Notes under the pieces: model-generated
Database searches by the model: none
What the model was told of the DNA's origin: nothing
What the model saw: the letters and a program-made list of their open reading frames with translations, nothing else
Assembly: GCF_003443735.1 (NCBI RefSeq)
Contig: NZ_CP031969.1
Coordinates: 186,001 to 250,000 of the forward strand
Length of the DNA: 64,000 nucleotides
From: Streptomyces sp. CC0208
Lineage (GTDB): Bacteria; Actinomycetota; Actinomycetes; Streptomycetales; Streptomycetaceae
Direction: 5' to 3'
Part shown: piece after piece, positions 53,956 to 63,572 of the stretch
Layout of the letters: every line of letters begins with the position of its first letter
Numbering within the stretch: the first letter of the stretch is position 1
Program-made: the position numbers and the translations under genes

Positions 53956-56871
53956 ATGGATCCCGGACGCAGAAGCAGAACCGTTCGACGTGCGTGGACC
54001 GCCGTGGCGACAGCCTTGGCCCTGCCCCTGTCGATGCTGGCCACAGGCGCAACGACCGCGCGGGCGGCGGGCGTTCAGTGCAGCGTGGACTACAAGACGA
54101 ACGACTGGGGCTCCGGCTTCACCACGGACGTGACGATCACCAACCGCGGTACAGACGCCATCGACGGCTGGACGCTGACATACGCCTACGCGGGCAACCA
54201 GAAGCTGATGAACGGCTGGAACGGCACCTGGTCCCAGACCGGCCAGAACATCAGCGTGAAGGACGCCGGCTACAACGCCAAGATCGCCGCGGGCGCGTCC
54301 GCCTCCACCGGGGCGCAGTTCAGCTACAGCGGCAGCAACGCGGCCCCGACGAACTTCTCGATCAACGGCACCAGTTGCACCGGCGCCCACCAGCCGCCGA
54401 TCACCGTGCTGACCAGCCCCGCAGCGGGCGCGGTCTACACCCAGGGCGAGGCGGTTCCGCTCGCGGCCACGGCTGCGGCCGCGGACAGCGCCACCATCAG
54501 CAAGGTGGAGTTCTACGACGACACCAAGCTGCTGGGCACGGACACGACGGCGCCGTACGCGCTCTCGGCCTCAGGCTTGACCGTGGGCAGTCATTCGCTG
54601 CTCGCCAAGGCGTACGACAGCCTGGGCGCTTCCGCGGAGTCGACGCCGGTCGGCATCACGGTCGCCTCGGGTCCCTCCGTGGTCGCCACCCCATCCCAAC
54701 TGGGCGTCCAGCAGGGCAAGACGGGCACGTACGAGGTGAGGCTGTCGAAGCAGCCGAGCGCGAACGTGACGGTGACGACGGCTCGCGCGAGCGGCAACAC
54801 CGGCCTGTCGGTGACCGGCGGCGCCTCGCTCACCTTCACGCCGTCGAACTGGAACACCGCCCAGAAGGTGACCATCACCGCCGACTCCTCCGGCACCGGA
54901 GCGGCGACCTTCGAGTCGACTGCCCCCGGGCACGCCAAGGCGTCGGTCACCGTGACCCAGCTGGGAGCGACGAAGGCGTACGACGCCCGTTTCCTGGATC
55001 TGTACGGCAAGATCACCAACCCGGCGAACGGCTACTTCTCCCCCGAGGGCATCCCCTACCACTCGGTCGAGACGCTGATCGTCGAGGCGCCGGACTACGG
55101 CCACGAGACCACGTCGGAGGCGTACAGCTACCTCCTGTGGCTGCAGGCCATGTACGGCAAGGTCACAGGTGACTGGTCCAAGTTCAACGGCGCCTGGGAG
55201 ATCATGGAGAAGTACATGATCCCCACGCACGCCGACCAGCCGACCAACTCCTTCTACAACGCCTCCAAGCCGGCCACCTACGCGCCCGAGCTGGACACCC
55301 CGAACGAGTACCCGGCCAAACTCGACTCGTCGGTCGCTTCCGGTTCGGACCCGCTCGCCGGTGAGCTGAAGTCGGCGTACGGCACGGACGACATCTACGG
55401 CATGCACTGGCTGCAGGACGTCGACAACGTCTACGGCTTCGGCAACTCGCCGGGCAAGTGCGAGGCGGGACCCACGGACACCGGACCGTCGTACATCAAC
55501 ACCTTCCAGCGCGGCGCGCAGGAGTCGGTGTGGGAGACGGTGCCGCAGCCGACGTGTGACGCCTTCAAGTACGGCGGCAAGAACGGCTACCTGGACCTGT
55601 TCACCGGTGACTCCTCCTACGCCAAGCAGTGGAAGTTCACCGACGCCCCGGACGCCGACGCGCGGGCCGTGCAGGCCGCCTACTGGGCCGACATCTGGGC
55701 CAAGCAGCAGGGCAAGGGCTCCGACGTCTCCGCGACCGTGGGCAAGGCCGCGAAGATGGGCGACTACCTGCGCTACGCCATGTACGACAAGTACTTCAAG
55801 AAGATCGGCAACTGCGTCGGGCCGTCCACCTGTGCGGCCGGCACCGGCAAGGACGCCTCGATGTACCTGCTGTCCTGGTACTACGCGTGGGGCGGCGCCA
55901 CCGACACCTCGGCGGGCTGGGCCTGGCGCATCGGCTCCAGCCACGCGCACGGCGGCTACCAGAACCCTCTCGCGGCCTACGCGCTGAGCTCCTACGCCGA
56001 CCTGAAGCCCAAGTCGGCGACGGGACAGTCGGACTGGGCCAAGTCCCTTGGTCGGCAGTTGGAGTTCTACCGCTGGCTGCAGTCCGACGAGGGTGCGATC
56101 GCGGGTGGTGCGACCAACAGCTGGGCGGGCCGCTACGCGCCTCCCCCGGCCGGGAAGTCGACGTTCTACGGCATGTACTACGACGAGCAGCCCGTCTACC
56201 ACGACCCGCCGTCCAACCAGTGGTTCGGCTTCCAGGCCTGGTCGATGGAACGGGTGGCCGAGCTGTACCAGCAGACGGGCAACGCGCAGGCCAAGGCGGT
56301 CCTCGACAAGTGGGTCAAGTGGGCGCTGTCCAAGACCACGATCAACCCGGACGGCACCTACCGGATCCCCGCCACGCTCCAGTGGTCGGGCCAGCCCGAC
56401 ACCTGGAACGCGTCAAGTCCCGGCGCCAACAGCGGACTTCACGTCACCGTCGCCGACTACACCAACGACGTCGGCGTGGCCGCCGCCTACGCCAAGACCC
56501 TGAGCTACTACGCCGCCAAGTCCGGTGACACGGCGGCGAAGACGACGGCCAAGGCGCTCCTGGACGGCATGTGGACCAACTACCAGGACAGCCTGGGCAT
56601 CGCGGTGCCGGAGGACCGGACGGACTACAACCGGTTCGACGACTCGGTGTACGTCCCCAGCAGCTTCAGCGGCACGATGCCGAACGGGGACACCATCAAC
56701 TCCTCGTCAACCTTCGCCTCGCTCCGGTCCTTCTACAAGAGCGACCCGGCCTGGTCGAAGATCGAGGCCTATCTGAAGGGTGGCGCGGTGCCGTCGTTCA
56801 CGTACCACCGGTTCTGGGCCCAGGCGGACATCGCCCTGGCCATGGGCTCGTACGCGGAACTCCTCGAATAA
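53956..56871 (+). CDS. Secreted GH48 cellulase (reducing-end cellobiohydrolase) with CBM2 and Ig-like domains
   Basis: A 971-residue exported processive cellulase. The signal peptide has [20 protein letters not shown] (Tat-like RR) and ends near ARAAG. CBM2 follows at about 36-138, an Ig-like domain at about 140-236 ([24 protein letters not shown]), a second beta-sandwich at 237-338 ([26 protein letters not shown]), then the GH48 catalytic domain (about 345-971) with [37 protein letters not shown] containing the acid Glu, and the C-terminal [23 protein letters not shown] (53941-53946) fixes this ATG. It acts with GH6 and GH12 enzymes on cellulose. Confidence 0.96.
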   Translation: MDPGRRSRTVRRAWTAVATALALPLSMLATGATTARAAGVQCSVDYKTNDWGSGFTTDVTITNRGTDAIDGWTLTYAYAGNQKLMNGWNGTWSQTGQNISVKDAGYNAKIAAGASASTGAQFSYSGSNAAPTNFSINGTSCTGAHQPPITVLTSPAAGAVYTQGEAVPLAATAAAADSATISKVEFYDDTKLLGTDTTAPYALSASGLTVGSHSLLAKAYDSLGASAESTPVGITVASGPSVVATPSQLGVQQGKTGTYEVRLSKQPSANVTVTTARASGNTGLSVTGGASLTFTPSNWNTAQKVTITADSSGTGAATFESTAPGHAKASVTVTQLGATKAYDARFLDLYGKITNPANGYFSPEGIPYHSVETLIVEAPDYGHETTSEAYSYLLWLQAMYGKVTGDWSKFNGAWEIMEKYMIPTHADQPTNSFYNASKPATYAPELDTPNEYPAKLDSSVASGSDPLAGELKSAYGTDDIYGMHWLQDVDNVYGFGNSPGKCEAGPTDTGPSYINTFQRGAQESVWETVPQPTCDAFKYGGKNGYLDLFTGDSSYAKQWKFTDAPDADARAVQAAYWADIWAKQQGKGSDVSATVGKAAKMGDYLRYAMYDKYFKKIGNCVGPSTCAAGTGKDASMYLLSWYYAWGGATDTSAGWAWRIGSSHAHGGYQNPLAAYALSSYADLKPKSATGQSDWAKSLGRQLEFYRWLQSDEGAIAGGATNSWAGRYAPPPAGKSTFYGMYYDEQPVYHDPPSNQWFGFQAWSMERVAELYQQTGNAQAKAVLDKWVKWALSKTTINPDGTYRIPATLQWSGQPDTWNASSPGANSGLHVTVADYTNDVGVAAAYAKTLSYYAAKSGDTAAKTTAKALLDGMWTNYQDSLGIAVPEDRTDYNRFDDSVYVPSSFSGTMPNGDTINSSSTFASLRSFYKSDPAWSKIEAYLKGGAVPSFTYHRFWAQADIALAMGSYAELLE

Positions 56872-56894
56872 CCCCCCGCTGAGGCCGCGTGCGC

Positions 56895-56959
56895 GACCCC
56901 GCCATCAGGCGGCGGGGTCACCCGGCCGGGCGGCCCCCGCCCCCTTGGGGGCCGCCCGG
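56895..56959 (+). terminator. Tandem hairpin terminator after the GH48 gene
   Basis: First hairpin GACCCCGCC (56895-56903)/GGCGGGGTC (56911-56919); second CCGGGCGGCCCCC (56926-56938)/GGGGGCCGCCCGG (56947-56959), a perfect 13-bp stem. Confidence 0.88.
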
Positions 56960-57094
56960 CACTCCGGGCCCACCATCCGGCGGGCCCCGATCCAGCCGCA
57001 CCACCAGCGGCTTCGGACATCACTTCAAGACACCTGAGCCGACCTCCTTGTCAGGAACATGATCCTCTCCTACAGTCCCTGCGAGATCGCTTGT

Positions 57095-57108
57095 TGGGAG
57101 CGCTCCCA
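57095..57108. promoter_or_regulatory. CebR box of the GH12 gene
   Basis: A perfect TGGGAGCGCTCCCA palindrome, 53 bases before the celB start, almost the same spacing as at the GH48 gene. Confidence 0.92.
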
Positions 57109-57160
57109 ATCCCATGCAGAAGCCCTCGCCCCCCACACACCACCCGCGCGGAGGACCCGC

Positions 57161-58297
57161 ATGCAACCGTCACATCACCAAGTCCGCAGGATGCGCGCGC
57201 TCTGCGGTGCGTTGCTGACCACGCTCGTCGCGCTGGCCGCGCTGCTCACCGGCGCCACGGCCTCCCAGGCCGACACGACGATCTGCGAGGAGTTCGGCAG
57301 CACCACGATCCAGGGCCGTTACGTCGTGCAGAACAACCGCTGGGGCACCAGCGCCACCCAGTGCATCTCCGTCACGAACTCGGGCTTCAGGATCGTCCAG
57401 GCCGACGGCTCGGTCCCGACGAACGGGGCCCCGAAGTCGTACCCGTCCGTGTTCAACGGCTGCCACTACACGAACTGCTCGCCCGGCACCAACCTCCCGG
57501 CCCAGCTGAGTTCGATCTCGAGCGCGCCCTCGGGCATCTCCTACAGCTACGTGAGCGGTGCGGCCTACGATGCCGCCTACGACATCTGGCTGGACCCGAC
57601 GCCCCGCACCGACGGCGTGAACCGTACCGAGATCATGATCTGGTTCAACCGTGTGGGCTCCGTGCAGCCGGTCGGCTCGCCCGTCGGTTCCGCCACGGTG
57701 GGCGGACGCCAGTGGCAGGTGTGGTCCGGCAACAACGGCGGCAACGACGTCCTGTCCTTCGTCGCGCCCTCGGCGATCGACAGCTGGAACTTCGACGTGA
57801 TGGACTTCGTCCGGCAGGCCGTCTCCCGCGGACTCGCCCAGAACAACTGGTACCTGACGAGCATTCAGGCCGGCTTCGAACCCTGGCAGAACGGCGCCGG
57901 CCTGGCCGTGAACTCGTTCTCCTCCACGGTGAACCTAGGCGGCAGCACCCCTGGTGGCCCCGGCACCCCCAGCGGTCCCGCCGCCTGCAAGGTGACCTAC
58001 GGCACGAGTGTCTGGCAGGACGGCTTCACAGCCGACGTCGCCGTGACCAACACGGGTTCCTCCCCGGTCAACGGCTGGAACCTCGCGTTCACGCTGCCCT
58101 CGGGACAGCGCATCACCAACGCCTGGAACGCCGGCGTCTCGCCGTCGTCAGGAACCGTGACGGCCACCAATGTCGGGCACAACGCGTCCATCGCGCCCGG
58201 CGGCCAGGTCTCCTTCGGCTTCCAGGGCACCTACAGCGGCAGCTTCGCCAAGCCGGCCGCCTTCAGCCTCAACGGAACAGCCTGCGCCACCGCATGA
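57161..58297 (+). CDS. celB: Secreted GH12 endoglucanase with CBM2
   Basis: A 378-residue exported endo-1,4-beta-glucanase, close to Streptomyces lividans CelB (GH12 plus C-terminal CBM2). Signal peptide about 1-38 ending SQA. The GH12 jelly roll (about 40-262) has the nucleophile Glu in VNRTEIMIWFNR and acid/base Glu in AGFEPWQNG. A short GGP/TPSGP linker joins a CBM2 (about 280-378: CKVTYGTSVWQDGFTADVAVTNTG). GGAGG (57150-57154) six bases before the ATG sets the start. It cuts amorphous cellulose internally; a perfect CebR box lies upstream. Confidence 0.95.
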   Translation: MQPSHHQVRRMRALCGALLTTLVALAALLTGATASQADTTICEEFGSTTIQGRYVVQNNRWGTSATQCISVTNSGFRIVQADGSVPTNGAPKSYPSVFNGCHYTNCSPGTNLPAQLSSISSAPSGISYSYVSGAAYDAAYDIWLDPTPRTDGVNRTEIMIWFNRVGSVQPVGSPVGSATVGGRQWQVWSGNNGGNDVLSFVAPSAIDSWNFDVMDFVRQAVSRGLAQNNWYLTSIQAGFEPWQNGAGLAVNSFSSTVNLGGSTPGGPGTPSGPAACKVTYGTSVWQDGFTADVAVTNTGSSPVNGWNLAFTLPSGQRITNAWNAGVSPSSGTVTATNVGHNASIAPGGQVSFGFQGTYSGSFAKPAAFSLNGTACATA

Positions 58298-58375
58298 CAC
58301 CCGCGGAATAGTCGACACCTCGACAAGTCAATACCTCGACGCCTCACCTGAAACCCCCTTGCCCAGCCAGCCGGA

Positions 58376-58409
58376 GGCCCGCCCTGTCGCCGTGACGACG
58401 GGGCGGGCC
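58376..58409 (+). terminator. Terminator after celB
   Basis: GGCCCGCCC (58376-58384) and GGGCGGGCC (58401-58409), with four more inner pairs after one mismatch. The 107 bases up to the insertion element hold no gene I recognise. Confidence 0.78.
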
Positions 58410-58516
58410 CCGGCGCTCCTCCAGGACGGGGAGCTCGCGAACGGGCCCGGGCATGACGCCGATGAGCCCCTCGATCCGCTCGCACCTCGGCTCGTACGCC
58501 ACCGACGAGGTGTGAG

Positions 58517-58534
58517 CTTGTCATTTAACCTCTG
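58517..58534 (+). repeat. Left terminal inverted repeat
   Basis: CTTGTCATTTAACCTCTG, preceded by the target copy GTGAG. Confidence 0.85.
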
Positions 58535-58579
58535 TCCGCTTGGGTCTACGGGCGCATCTCCGAGAGGCGCGGTTTCTGA

Positions 58580-59017
58580 TCACGCGGAAGGGGAGAGCTG
58601 TTCGCGCACCCATTTGGGTTGGGGGTTGGTGTGTGGCTGGCCCGCCACGACGACGGTCGGCACGGTCTCGTTGCCGTCGTTGGCTGCCCTCACCGCTGCG
58701 GCTCCTGCCGGGTCGCGCCAGATGTTGACCCAGTGCAGCTGGCGGGCGCTGCGGCCAAGCCGGATGCGCAGTCGTATGCAGTACTTGCAGCCCGGCCGCC
58801 AGAAGACGACCGGCCGGCCGTCGACCGCGCTGCGGCGTTGTGCCTCCAGCGCGCCGATCGACCTCGGGAAGATCAGGGGCGAGTTGACGCCGGCGAGCGC
58901 GAGGAACGCCAGCAGGAGTGCTGCGGCTGTGCCGGGGCTCCCCTTGAAGATCTGCCCAGTCGCGACGACTGAGCCGCTGAGCACAAGCAGCATCGGCAGG
59001 ATCCAAGCGCGCATCAT
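58580..59017 (-). CDS. Membrane-anchored glutaredoxin/mycoredoxin-like protein (element cargo)
   Basis: A 145-residue thiol-disulfide protein. Two N-terminal hydrophobic helices (about 3-22 and 28-46) anchor a glutaredoxin fold with the active site CKYC (77-80, in FWRPGCKYC) and the cis-proline motif TVPTVVVAG (about 117-125). Such proteins reduce mixed disulfides with mycothiol or thioredoxin. It lies inside the inverted repeats of the insertion element, 108 bases from and divergent to the transposase, so it travels with it. Streptomycetes carry chromosomal relatives; whether this copy is functional cargo cannot be judged, but the frame, active site and start are intact. Confidence 0.85.
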   Translation of the reverse strand: MMRAWILPMLLVLSGSVVATGQIFKGSPGTAAALLLAFLALAGVNSPLIFPRSIGALEAQRRSAVDGRPVVFWRPGCKYCIRLRIRLGRSARQLHWVNIWRDPAGAAAVRAANDGNETVPTVVVAGQPHTNPQPKWVREQLSPSA

Positions 59018-59125
59018 GGTGATGCAGGCTATCGATGAGTCGAAATGCTCCTCGAACTGGGCCGCTCACCTGGGTGTTCGCCGGACGCTGAGACGGCCTT
59101 CGTCTGATCATGTGCTCCGACCAAG

Positions 59126-60541
59126 GTGCTCGTGACCACGACGAAGGCCGTGAAGGTGAGTCTGCTGCCTGATCATGTTCCGGGGGAAGCGTTCGCGAAA
59201 GCGTCACGCTTCCGGGAGGACTTATTCGACTGTCTGAGCGCTCGCGGGGACGAACTGTTCGACCTCACGGATGCGCTGCTGTGTGCGGACGGGCCGGTGA
59301 GAGCGCCGGTGGACCTGACGTTGGTGGCTGAGCACCGGCGCGGGCACGGCGCCATGTATGACGCCCTGAACAGCGGGAACATCGACGTGCCCCGTCTGCG
59401 GCAGGTGCTGGCCGGCCTGCCCATGCCTCAGGCCGCTGACGGGCGCCTGGTCCTCGCGGTCGACGTCAGCAACTGGCTCCGCCCCGACGCTCCCACCAGC
59501 ACGGATCGCCTGTTCTGCCACGTCTACGGCCGTAGCGGACGGTCCTCGGACCAGTTCGTACCCGGCCGGCCGTACTCGTTCGTCGCCGCCCTGGAATCGG
59601 GCCGGACGTCCTGGTGCCAACTGCTGGACGCCGTCCGTCTCGGCCCGGCCGACGACGTCGCCGCGGTCACCGCCGCCCAGGTCCGCCGGGTGGTCATCGA
59701 TCTCATCGAGACGGGCCGCTGGCACCCTGGCGACCGGGACATCCTGATCGTGTTCGACGCTGGCTACGACGCCCCGCGCATGGCCCACCTCTTGGCCGGG
59801 CTGCCGGTGGAGGCCCTGGGCCGGATGCGCACGGACCGGGTGATGCGCAAGCCCGTCCCGGTTCCGTGGATCTCCCCGCCGCAGGGCGGGCGGCCGCCGA
59901 AGCACGGCAAGGAGTGCCGCTTCGCCAAGCCGGAGACCTGGGGTGATCCGGACGCGGCCACGGCGCAGGTCACCGACCGGCACGGAACCGCCCGAGCGAT
60001 GGCCTGGGACCGCATCCACCCCCGCCTGACCACCCGCTCCGCGTGGATCGACCACACCGGCGAACTCCCGCTCATCGAAGGCACGTTGATCCGCCTCCAG
60101 GTCGACCGTCTGCCCGGTGGCCACAACCCGCTGCCGCTCTGGCTGTGGTCGTCGGCCACCAGCCTGAGCGGCGAGGACGTCGACGTGCGCTGGCAGGCGC
60201 TCCTCCGGCGCTTCGACCTGGAACACACCTTCCGGCTGATGAAGCAGACACTGGGGTGGACCCGGCCGAAGCTCCGCACCCCCAAGGCCGGAGACCGCTG
60301 GACGTGGCTCGTGATCGTTGCCCACACCCAGCTCCGGCTCACCCGCGAAGCCGCGGCGGATCTCCGCCGCCCCTGGGAGAGGCCCACCGAGCCCGCACGG
60401 CTCACCCCGGCCCGCGTCCGCCGAGGGTTTCGGAACATCCGCCCGCACCTCGCCTGCCCGGCCCCGTGCACCGAAACACTCAACGCCCGGACCAGCAAGG
60501 CCGCTTGGCTCCAAGAACCGCCGCCCCACGACCCGCTATGA
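59126..60541 (+). CDS. IS4-superfamily DDE transposase
   Basis: A 471-residue transposase. Catalytic acidic residues are likely D in LAVDVSNWLRPD, D in VFDAGYDAPRM and E in RFDLEHTFRLMKQTLGW, where R-x3-E-x6-K matches the IS4-type YREK signature (Y is replaced). The rest, such as GRPPKHGKECRFAKPETW and WLVIVAHTQLRLTREAA, is typical of a large group of actinobacterial transposases. The GTG at 59126 is followed by another at 59132; the exact start is uncertain. The stop lies 51 bases before the right repeat. The frame is full length and probably active. Confidence 0.92.
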   Translation: MLVTTTKAVKVSLLPDHVPGEAFAKASRFREDLFDCLSARGDELFDLTDALLCADGPVRAPVDLTLVAEHRRGHGAMYDALNSGNIDVPRLRQVLAGLPMPQAADGRLVLAVDVSNWLRPDAPTSTDRLFCHVYGRSGRSSDQFVPGRPYSFVAALESGRTSWCQLLDAVRLGPADDVAAVTAAQVRRVVIDLIETGRWHPGDRDILIVFDAGYDAPRMAHLLAGLPVEALGRMRTDRVMRKPVPVPWISPPQGGRPPKHGKECRFAKPETWGDPDAATAQVTDRHGTARAMAWDRIHPRLTTRSAWIDHTGELPLIEGTLIRLQVDRLPGGHNPLPLWLWSSATSLSGEDVDVRWQALLRRFDLEHTFRLMKQTLGWTRPKLRTPKAGDRWTWLVIVAHTQLRLTREAAADLRRPWERPTEPARLTPARVRRGFRNIRPHLACPAPCTETLNARTSKAAWLQEPPPHDPL

Positions 60542-60592
60542 CGTCGGGAAAACGACCAGGCGACCCGAGAGCATCACCACGCGCGACAGCCT

Positions 60593-60610
60593 CAGAGGTT
60601 AAAAGACAAG
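60593..60610 (-). repeat. Right terminal inverted repeat
   Basis: CAGAGGTTAAAAGACAAG, followed by the target copy GTGAG. Confidence 0.85.
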
Positions 60611-60791
60611 GTGAGTACCTGTTCCTGAAGGGGGCATGCCAGGGTCATCTCGCTGGGAGGCCTCTTTCGCACCGCCCGGTTCCCGCCTCCGTCGGCTGGA
60701 TGGGTCTGTCACGGCAGCCCTATAAAGTGAAGCGGCCCCGAACAGGCTCTGACGTACGGCGGGTGGGTTTGCCAAAGAGGGAGGCTGGCAC

Positions 60792-61646
60792 GTGAGTGAC
60801 GAGGTTTCTGTCGAGTTGCTGGAGATCGTCGATGCGCTCATGCCAGGGATGTCTCTGGACACAGCACGCCTCTCTGCCCACGGCAACCACCACCACGTCG
60901 TTCTATTGCCCGGTGTCGCAGCCGTGCGGATCAGCCGACGCCCGTTCGCGGCTGAGACGCTGCCGCGCCGGATGGAATTGCTGCGGGTCATCGCGGCATC
61001 CGGACTGCCGTTCGCCGTTCCGGAGCCGCTGACGCCGGTGACGATGTTCGGTGACCGTGCCGCTGTCGCCGTCTCGTGGGTCGACGGCAGCGGACTGCCC
61101 GAGGGCGAGGGTGATCCGGCGAAGATCAGCGAGTTGCTCGGGGCTTTGCGGGAGCTTCCCCTCACCCCGGAGCTACAAGCCGTGCTCGGCACGCCAGGCG
61201 GGCAAGCGAGCGGTCATGGGTGGGCCGACGTCCTGGCCGAAGACGTCGTCCCGCGTCTGCCCCAACAATGGCGAGACGAGGGCCGGCGACGCCTTGAAGA
61301 GGCGATGGCCCTGGAGCCGGTGCCGGCCTGTCTCGTACACGGTGACCTCGGCGCCGAGAACGTCCATTGGAGTAAGGACGGCAAGCTGATCGGCGTGCTG
61401 GACTGGGACCTGGCCCAGCCGTTCGACCCGGCGATCGACGCCGCCTGCATGGCCTGGCACGGCTGGGAGAACGTCCGTCAAGCCGTGGACAGCGAGACCT
61501 ACCGGCGCGCCCGGGTCTGGGACAGGACGTTCGGAGTCGAGCACCTCGTCGCGGTACTCAGCGGCAAGCCCCTGTCGAACGTCGACAGCTACGTGGAGCA
61601 CGTCGTCGCGTGGCTGGAGCGGTACGCAGACCGGCGGCTGCCCTAG
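60792..61646 (+). CDS. Aminoglycoside phosphotransferase (APH) family kinase
   Basis: A 284-residue kinase-like protein. The catalytic loop LVHGDLGAENVHW (about 182-194) provides the catalytic Asp and Asn, and GVLDWDLAQPFDPAID (about 202-217) holds the metal-binding Asp. The N-terminal lobe has the HHHVVLLPGVAAVRISR segment with a likely ATP-binding region. The family covers antibiotic resistance kinases and small-molecule kinases; the substrate is not predictable and resistance should not be assumed. GGGAGG precedes the GTG at 60792. The stop overlaps the end of an IS5 transposase frame on the other strand. Confidence 0.88.
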   Translation: MSDEVSVELLEIVDALMPGMSLDTARLSAHGNHHHVVLLPGVAAVRISRRPFAAETLPRRMELLRVIAASGLPFAVPEPLTPVTMFGDRAAVAVSWVDGSGLPEGEGDPAKISELLGALRELPLTPELQAVLGTPGGQASGHGWADVLAEDVVPRLPQQWRDEGRRRLEEAMALEPVPACLVHGDLGAENVHWSKDGKLIGVLDWDLAQPFDPAIDAACMAWHGWENVRQAVDSETYRRARVWDRTFGVEHLVAVLSGKPLSNVDSYVEHVVAWLERYADRRLP

Positions 61647-62526
61647 GCTGCGGTTCGCTGAGCTGGTGCTCCAGGCCACGTGCGCGAGTCTGGGCGGGTA
61701 GCTGGCAGGCGGGAGAGGTTGTTCTTGCCTCGGGTGAGCCTCCTGGTCATCAGTGTGATCGCCGCCCAGGTGATCAAGGTTTCGGAGTGCTGGACGAGGC
61801 GTTCGTAGTCCCGTGCGTGACGTCGGACGTGCATGATCCATCCCCGGGTGCGTTCCACGACCCAGCGGCGGGCAGCACGATGAATCCGGAGGTGTCCTTG
61901 GGGCGGCTGACGGTCTTGATGGTGAGTTTGAGATGGCGTTTTGCCCAGGTCACCAGTTTTCCGGCGTACGCGGAGTCGGCCCATACGATGGTGATCTCGG
62001 GGTGCATCAGGCGGAGGCGGAAGAGGACTTCCTTGGCCGCCTGGCTGTCGTGCAGGTCGGCAGGGGTGACCATGACCAGCAGCGGCAGGCCGCGGGTGTC
62101 GACGACCAGGTGGCGCTTGCGTCCGTTGATTTTCTTGCCAGCGTCGTAGCCGCGGGAGTCCTTCCCGACAGTCTCGGCGGCCTTGATGCTCTGGGAGTCG
62201 ATCACGGTGGCCACCGTTTCGGGACCCTTCCCCATATCGCGGCGGATCTGGTGGCTCAGATGGTCACGGATCTGGCCGATCACTCCGGCGGCGGCCCAGC
62301 GGGCCATGAAGCCCCAAACTGTGCGCCATGGCGGGAAGTCCACGGGTAAAGCACGCCACTTGCAGCCAGTGTCCACGACGTAGCGGATGGCGTCCACAAT
62401 CTCGCGGCGGGGGTGTTTCTCCGGCCGGCCACCGAAGGAGCTTTCACACGCCGGCGGCGGCAGGAGCGGTTCGATCAGGGCCCACTCGGCGTTTGTGGTG
62501 TCTGAGGGATAGCGGCGTGGTCGCAT
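61643..62526 (-). pseudogene. IS5-family transposase with a one-base frameshift
   Basis: The minus strand encodes a full IS5-type (IS1647-like) transposase in two frames. From the ATG at 62526: MRPRRYPSDTTNAEWALIEP, VIDSQSIKAAE (first D), VWADSAYAG (second D), up to SGFIVLP. The rest, RRWVVERTRGWIMHVRRHARDYER (containing the catalytic E) to LMTRRLTRG, is in the next frame. A single missing C in a CCC run near 61873 explains the break. Everything else is intact, so the inactivation is recent, a programmed frameshift is used, or the base was misread. Confidence 0.85.
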
Positions 62527-62608
62527 CGCGGGCCCCTGGATGGGTGGGCGTCCGCGGCCTCGCCGCATGGCAGGGGGAGGCAGGGCCGCGGATACCGGTT
62601 TGGTGAGG

Positions 62609-63028
62609 TCAGCTACTGGCGATGAGGTCGAGGGTGGATTCGATGGAGTTGAGCTGGGCGACGATGTGCCTGACCCACTTGTCACCCGGGTGGGCGGCGG
62701 CGTGCGGGGCGACCGTTCCGGTGATGAACCGGCGGAACTCCGTGAGCTTCTCGGCCAGGACCGCCCGTTCGTATGCCTCCAGCGCGGGCCGCTCGGCACC
62801 GAGCTGGTAGCCGTTGGCCCGGGTCCAGATCAGCGGCGGCCAGCCGTTGGCGGCGATGATGTCGCGCAGGCCGGCCAGTCCAGCTCTGACCTGGCTCGGG
62901 GACAGTTCGCTGGCGCGGACCAACTGGTGGAACAGCAGCCCCGCCGGTCTGGCCTCGAACAACACGAACCGCAGGGTGTCGGCATGCCGCTGTGCGGCCT
63001 CGCCGCGGCGCCGCGAGGCACGGGGCAT
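62609..63028 (-). CDS. RacP-like protein
   Basis: A 139-residue protein (LRFVLFEARPAGLLFHQLVRASELSPSQVRAGLAGLRDIIA, winged-helix-like) that I recognise as the RacP-type protein associated with actinobacterial mobile and plasmid-like regions. It reads as a small DNA-binding protein followed by a C-terminal helical part (KLTEFRRFITGTVAPH). Its ATG lies two bases after the stop of the upstream zinc-finger gene, so the two form an operon. Function is unknown. Confidence 0.7.
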   Translation of the reverse strand: MPRASRRRGEAAQRHADTLRFVLFEARPAGLLFHQLVRASELSPSQVRAGLAGLRDIIAANGWPPLIWTRANGYQLGAERPALEAYERAVLAEKLTEFRRFITGTVAPHAAAHPGDKWVRHIVAQLNSIESTLDLIASS

Positions 63029-63030
63029 GC

Positions 63031-63572
63031 CTACTGGCGCCGCAGCATGCGGGCCAGCTCTTCGTCCACGTCGACCCGGCCGGTGTCCACCGCGGTCTCG
63101 ATCCAGTCCAGCGTGGCCCGCACCCGGGCAACGTTCTCGTGCACGATCGTGCGTTCGTCCTCGCCGAGCTGTCGGTCGCGAAGTCCCGGGACCGCCCGGC
63201 CTGCGCAGGCGACGAAGTAGCGGCAGGCGGTGACCAGGTCAAGGAACTCCACGGTCCGGTCGATGCTGCGGACCGCGGGGGCGACCGGGCTGGTGTCCTC
63301 GAAGTGCTCGCGGGCCTGCCGGCCCCATAGAGGGCGTTCGAACGCCGGTCGACGCCGACCACCCACCGGGCCCCGCACTCGGGACACTCCGCCTCGCCCG
63401 CACTGCCCCGCATGGCCGCCAGACGCTTGCGCAACCGCCGGTCCGTATGCCACTGCCTGGCACGACACGCCGAAGAGCAGTACACCGCAGCGGGCCGCGC
63501 TCCCGGCCTCAGCCGGTCACCACAAACCCGACAGTTCCTCTCCCGGGCCCGCCCGGCGTCCTCGGACACCAC
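63031..63572 (-). pseudogene. Zinc-ribbon protein upstream of RacP, frameshifted
   Basis: The first frame, from GTG at 63572, encodes NCRVCGDRL...VYCSSACRARQWH and AECPECGARW zinc-ribbon/CxxC motifs. Near 63321-63331 the sense passes to another frame: GRQAREHFEDTSPVAPAV... DLVTACRYFVACAGRAVPGLRDRQLGEDERTIVHENVARVRATLDWIETAVDTG to the stop at 63031. One missing base explains the break. It is co-directional with and adjacent to RacP and forms a known gene pair with it in actinobacteria. Confidence 0.68.

Larger units (their letters stand above)
58512..60615. mobile_element. Complete 2,094-bp insertion element carrying a glutaredoxin gene
   Basis: The element proper is 58517-60610. The left terminal repeat CTTGTCATTTAACCTCTG (58517-58534) and the reverse complement of the right end (60593-60610) match at 17 of 18 bases. 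Directly outside are identical GTGAG pentamers (58512-58516 and 60611-60615), a target duplication. Inside are a glutaredoxin-like gene (minus strand) and a DDE transposase (plus strand), back to back. No second copy of the terminal sequence lies between the two genes, so both belong to the element. Duplication and ends are intact, so insertion looks fairly recent. It landed between the celB terminator and an aminoglycoside-phosphotransferase-like gene. Confidence 0.85.

Noticed and set aside
60792..61646. Reading the APH-family gene as an antibiotic-resistance determinant
   Set aside because: The catalytic motifs fit the whole APH/choline kinase superfamily; nothing in the sequence or neighbours specifies an antibiotic substrate.
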